Positions 60,695 to 64,000 of a DNA stretch of 64,000 bases are shown piece after piece. Under the pieces are notes generated by a model, which saw nothing but the letters and a program-made list of their open reading frames with translations, did not search any database and was not told the DNA's origin. A program made the translations under genes and the position numbers. Position 1 is the first letter of the stretch; each line of letters begins with the position of its first letter. This DNA comes from Sphingobacteriia bacterium 28-36-52 (GTDB lineage Bacteria; Bacteroidota; Bacteroidia; Chitinophagales; Chitinophagaceae), in contig NCGN01000002.1 in the NCBI GenBank assembly GCA_002281575.1, positions 248,001-312,000 of the forward strand. Direction: 5' to 3'.

Positions 60695-63163
60695 ATGAGG
60701 ATTATACCATTGCTTGTATCGGCCCTGTTAACATGGGGTGCAGTTTATTTATTTAATACCCAATTGGCTGTTGGCGGAAGTAAGACTCCAAGACTGGGTT
60801 ATTTTTTATCTCCCCAACACGGGTTTTGGCAAAATGCGGAAGCTACTAACACCAACTACAACGATAATATTCAATTAGAAGGGTTAGCCGGAAAAGTAGA
60901 TGTATATATAGACGACCGATTGGTTCCACATATTTATGCGGATGAAGACAATGACGCTTATTATGTGCAGGGTTATTTACATGCAAAGTTTAGACTTTGG
61001 CAAATGGAGTTTCAGACCCATGTTGCTGCAGGTCGTTTAAGTGAAATTGTAGGTAAAGAAAGAATTGGCACCGATCAGTTTTTTAGAAGACTAGGGATGG
61101 TATATGGTGCTGAAAGAACCAAAGCCTATGTAGAGAAGAATAATCCTGAAATGCAATCTGCAATTGATGCTTATGCTAAAGGAGTAAATGCCTATATAGC
61201 ACAATTGAAGCCAGAGCAAATTCCATTTGAATACAAATTACTCGATTACAAACCTGAAGCTTGGACTTCTTTGAAGACTTATTTATTCCAGATGTTTATG
61301 TCTTATGACTTAACTGGAAGAGGCGCCGTTACCGATTTGCAAATGAGTAATGCTCGTAACTATTTTAGCTATAAAGATTTTGACTTGTTATTTACTGATG
61401 TGCAAGATTCTTTAGATCCAATAATTCCTCGTGGTACTGCATATGCAGCACCATCCATAAAGCCAATTGTACCTGCTGATGTACAAACAGCCTACCTAGG
61501 CGATACAGTTGGAAGTTCAACAGCTCTGGCACCATTTGTTCCAAACAAAAGCAATGGAAGTAATAACTGGGTAGTAGGTGGATCAAAAACCAAATCTGGT
61601 AGACCCATCCTTGCCAACGATCCACATTTAGGCTTAAACTTACCTTCTCTTTGGTATGAGGTTCAAATATCTACTCCAACACATCGTACTTATGGAGCAA
61701 GCTTTCCAGGATCTCCTGCAGTAATCATTGGATTCAATGATAGTATAGCATGGGGAGTTACCAATGCAGGTCGCGATGTGTTAGACTACTATGACATGAA
61801 ATTTAAGGATACTACCTTGAATGAATATTGGTTCCAAGGACAATGGGTTAAAGCAGAAAAAAGAATTGAGACCATTAAAGTAAAGGACAGCGCTTCCATT
61901 CAAGAGAACATTGCAATAACTGTATTTGGACCAACCATGTACGACCATAACTATAAAAACAGTGGTTCTGGGGGAAAAAATTTGGCTTTAAGATGGACTG
62001 CACATGATGGAGGAAGCGGGTTATTGGCTTTTTATAAGTTAAACCATGCAAAGAATTACGAAGACTACTTAGAAGCAATTTCTCATTGGAATAGTACAGG
62101 CCAAAACTTTGCATTTGCTTCTAAAACAGGGGATATTGCTTTAAAACAACAAGCCAATTTTGTGGCAAGATGGTTTAGACAAGGAGACTTTATATTACCT
62201 GGGCAAGACAGCTCTTATGCATGGCAAGGGTTTATACCAACCAATGAAAATCCAATAATCAAAAATCCGGAGCGTGGATTTGTGAGTAGTGCCAATCAAA
62301 AATCAACTGACCAAACCTATCCTTATTATTTAGGTGCTGCTAGTAATTTTCCTGTGTACCGTGGGGTAATCATCAATCGGAAGTTAACTGAATTAACCAA
62401 TGCAACGGCTCAAGACATTCAGCGTCTTCAAATGGATAATTATAATGTGTTTGCAGAAATGGCAAGGCCAGTTTTACTAAAATACATTGATCAATCTACT
62501 TTAACTGCTGATGAAAAAAAGTATATTAATATATTGAGTTCTTGGAATTTAGTAAGTGATGTCAATGAAAAAGGAGCATCTGTATTTAATGTACTTTGGG
62601 ATAGTTTAGAAACCACCATTTGGTCCGATGAATTTGCTGGTGCTACTACTAATTTGGGATGGCCCGATGAAATCACTTTGTTGGAAAGCATAAAAAGAGA
62701 CAGCCTATATTCTTTTGCTGATAATATTAAAACACCCAACAAAAAAGAAACCATTGCCGATGCAGTAATGGAGGCAGTTAAAAAAGCAACTGCAGTTTTA
62801 GTGAAAGCAGATAAAGAAGGTAAATTAGACTGGGCCGCATTTAAAGATACCCGTGTTTCCCATTTACTAAAAATCAATGCGTTGAGTTCATTGCATTTGC
62901 CAATAGGAGGCGGAAAGCATATCATTAATGCAACAACAGAAACACATGGTCCAAGTTGGAGAATGATTGTGCATATGACCGACGATATAGAAGCGTATGG
63001 CGTTTATCCTGGTGGCCAAAATGGTAACCCAGGAAGTAAATACTACGACATGTTTATGAACCATTGGGCTACTGGCAAATATTATCCAATTTTGTTTATG
63101 CACTTGAAAGACGCTCCAAATAATAAACGCGTTAAGTGGTTAATGACTTTTACCCAAGCTTAA
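60695..63163 (+). CDS. Penicillin acylase family protein (Ntn hydrolase, S45)
   Basis: The protein (822 aa) has a short N-terminal membrane or signal segment, the alpha-chain part (VYIDDRLVPHIYADEDNDAYYVQGYLHAKFRLWQMEF) and the autocatalytic cleavage site, where Ser in KSNGSNNWVV (about residue 289) would become the N-terminal nucleophile of the beta chain. The beta part has SGRPILANDPHLGLNLPSLWYEV. Family members cleave amide bonds of penicillin, cephalosporin, or N-acyl homoserine lactones; the natural substrate is unknown here. It is followed 10 bases later by a small membrane protein gene and then tilS. Confidence 0.93.
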   Translation: MRIIPLLVSALLTWGAVYLFNTQLAVGGSKTPRLGYFLSPQHGFWQNAEATNTNYNDNIQLEGLAGKVDVYIDDRLVPHIYADEDNDAYYVQGYLHAKFRLWQMEFQTHVAAGRLSEIVGKERIGTDQFFRRLGMVYGAERTKAYVEKNNPEMQSAIDAYAKGVNAYIAQLKPEQIPFEYKLLDYKPEAWTSLKTYLFQMFMSYDLTGRGAVTDLQMSNARNYFSYKDFDLLFTDVQDSLDPIIPRGTAYAAPSIKPIVPADVQTAYLGDTVGSSTALAPFVPNKSNGSNNWVVGGSKTKSGRPILANDPHLGLNLPSLWYEVQISTPTHRTYGASFPGSPAVIIGFNDSIAWGVTNAGRDVLDYYDMKFKDTTLNEYWFQGQWVKAEKRIETIKVKDSASIQENIAITVFGPTMYDHNYKNSGSGGKNLALRWTAHDGGSGLLAFYKLNHAKNYEDYLEAISHWNSTGQNFAFASKTGDIALKQQANFVARWFRQGDFILPGQDSSYAWQGFIPTNENPIIKNPERGFVSSANQKSTDQTYPYYLGAASNFPVYRGVIINRKLTELTNATAQDIQRLQMDNYNVFAEMARPVLLKYIDQSTLTADEKKYINILSSWNLVSDVNEKGASVFNVLWDSLETTIWSDEFAGATTNLGWPDEITLLESIKRDSLYSFADNIKTPNKKETIADAVMEAVKKATAVLVKADKEGKLDWAAFKDTRVSHLLKINALSSLHLPIGGGKHIINATTETHGPSWRMIVHMTDDIEAYGVYPGGQNGNPGSKYYDMFMNHWATGKYYPILFMHLKDAPNNKRVKWLMTFTQA

Positions 63164-63173
63164 ATACATTATC

Positions 63174-63518
63174 ATGAAATTTATAGTATCCTTATTTTTA
63201 ACAGCATTATTGGCATTTGTGGCAGGTCTTTTTACTCAATTGCCTTGGTGGGTATTTGTTGTAACCTCATTTGTGGTAGCTGCATTGTTGCATCAAACAC
63301 CAGGTAAATCTTTTTTGAGTGGATTTCTTGGTTTATTTCTACTATGGGTTGTTTTAGCATTTATTAAAGATGCAGCCAATGAACATATACTTTCTGCAAA
63401 AGTGGCTTTGATATTACCCTTGGGAGGGTCATATATGATGCTGATACTTGTTACAGGTATTATTGGTGGATTAATTAGTGGATTAGCTGCTTTAACTGGG
63501 TCTTTTGTAAAGAAATAA
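63174..63518 (+). CDS. Small membrane protein of unknown function
   Basis: The protein (114 aa) has four hydrophobic helices (about 1-20, 22-40, 46-66, 80-110) with the pattern TQLPWWVFVVTSFVVAALLHQTPGKSFLSGFLG. I do not recognise a named family. It lies 10 bases after the acylase gene and 2 bases before tilS, so it is probably co-transcribed. Confidence 0.75.
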   Translation: MKFIVSLFLTALLAFVAGLFTQLPWWVFVVTSFVVAALLHQTPGKSFLSGFLGLFLLWVVLAFIKDAANEHILSAKVALILPLGGSYMMLILVTGIIGGLISGLAALTGSFVKK

Positions 63519-63520
63519 GT

Positions 63521-64000
63521 ATGAACTTATTGAATCAATTCCAACAGAATTGGCAATCAACTTTTGCTCCATTGATTTTGCCTGGTCAAAAAATTTTGTT
63601 GGCATTGAGTGGGGGGGTAGATAGTACCGTATTGGCTTATCTGCTTCAGCAATCAGGAGTTGAAATAGTTGCAGCGCATGTTAATTATCAATTAAGAGGC
63701 GTCGAGAGTAATCGGGATGAAAATTTTGTTGTTTCACTTTGTGAAAGCCTTCAAATTCCTTTGTTAATTAAAAGAGTTGACACAAAAAACTATATGACAG
63801 AGCAGCATTTATCTGTTCAAGTGGCTGCAAGAGAAATTAGGTATAATTGGTTTGATGAAATCAGGTTAAACGATGCAACCCTTACTGGTGCTTGGGCAGC
63901 TACTGCACACCATGCGAATGATTCTATTGAAACCAGCATGATGCATTTTTTTAGAGGAACTGGTATAGAAGGATTAAAAGGGATTTCTCCCTTACATCTT
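63521..64000 (+). CDS. tilS: tRNA(Ile)-lysidine synthase TilS, 3' end missing
   Basis: The first 160 codons are visible and then the window ends. The N-terminal PP-loop ATP-pyrophosphatase motif LLALSGGVDSTVLAYLL (SGGVDS) is intact. AAHVNYQLRGVESNRDE and TAHHANDSIETSMMHFFRGTG are further TilS signatures, with the catalytic region for lysidine formation on the tRNA-Ile2 anticodon. It starts 2 bases after the small membrane protein gene. Confidence 0.95.
   Translation, partial: MNLLNQFQQNWQSTFAPLILPGQKILLALSGGVDSTVLAYLLQQSGVEIVAAHVNYQLRGVESNRDENFVVSLCESLQIPLLIKRVDTKNYMTEQHLSVQVAAREIRYNWFDEIRLNDATLTGAWAATAHHANDSIETSMMHFFRGTGIEGLKGISPLHL

Noticed and set aside
62491..62925. Minus-strand frame of 144 codons inside the penicillin acylase gene
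   Set aside because: Fully antisense to a conserved coding region, with unusual composition and no family resemblance.
1..64000. CRISPR arrays, tRNA or rRNA genes, insertion sequences, prophage or integrase genes
   Set aside because: None was seen: no spaced direct repeats, no transposase or integrase motifs, and the intergenic gaps are too short or lack tRNA-like folds.

Overview
The window is about 37% GC, densely coded, and comes from a Bacteroidota chromosome, most likely a Chitinophagaceae-like bacterium (genus not assigned). The evidence is the gene families (DUF3078 and DUF6702 proteins, a glucoamylase-like GH144 relative, the miaB / sigma-54 activator / lptE / secG block, Lipobox-rich exported proteins), the lack of Shine-Dalgarno sequences, and several TAnnTTTG-type -7 promoter boxes. 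There are 57 protein genes, two of them cut by the window ends. I see no tRNA, rRNA, CRISPR array, insertion sequence or prophage. No gene-free stretch reaches 300 bases.

Layout. (1) 2-3783: tail of a polysaccharide-use locus, with a LamG protein, a GH144/glucoamylase-like hydrolase, a secreted endonuclease/exonuclease/phosphatase-fold enzyme and an SGNH hydrolase. (2) 3850-12946: a nitrous oxide respiration island. A Crp/Fnr regulator and a co-translated polytopic membrane protein, then a FAS1 lipoprotein, lie on the plus strand. They face a minus-strand operon reading cytochrome c - nosZ - nosB/nosL fusion - nosD - nosF - nosY - group III truncated hemoglobin. The nosZ is of the Sec-exported clade II type, with no nosR or nosX present. 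(3) 13051-16665: PAP2 phosphatase, GT39 glycosyltransferase and a CNNM/CBS protein. (4) 16662-24309: a DUF6702 protein, a HupE/UreJ protein, two tandem M1 metallopeptidases and two tandem esterases. (5) 24334-31245: two glycosyltransferases and a YfhO-like protein, a queuosine-precursor transporter and a TrmH-like methyltransferase. (6) 31234-38120: BrkB, MltG, SecG, a TPR protein, LptE, a sigma-54 activator and MiaB, forming an envelope-biogenesis block. (7) 38235-50068: DUF3078 porin-like protein, PurK, HPPD, Na/Pi transporter, PepSY protein, acetyltransferase, a CLC-F type fluoride antiporter, a YdcH protein, a TPR histidine kinase, AhcY and an Lrp regulator. (8) 50099-64000: SelO, ValS, an exonuclease/GIY-YIG fusion, Tex, a DsrE-like protein, a DbpA-like helicase, a penicillin acylase and the start of TilS.

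The most coherent system is the N2O island. NosZ receives electrons from a lipoprotein cytochrome c. NosDFY and the NosB-NosL fusion supply copper and sulfur functions. Two near-identical palindromes, 54-58 bases upstream of the start codons of the cytochrome c and FAS1 genes, suggest both are controlled by the neighbouring Crp/Fnr protein. A strong hairpin terminator after nosZ would lower expression of the maturation genes relative to nosZ. The FAS1 lipoprotein and the membrane protein beside the regulator are the least explained members and the best candidates for new biology here.
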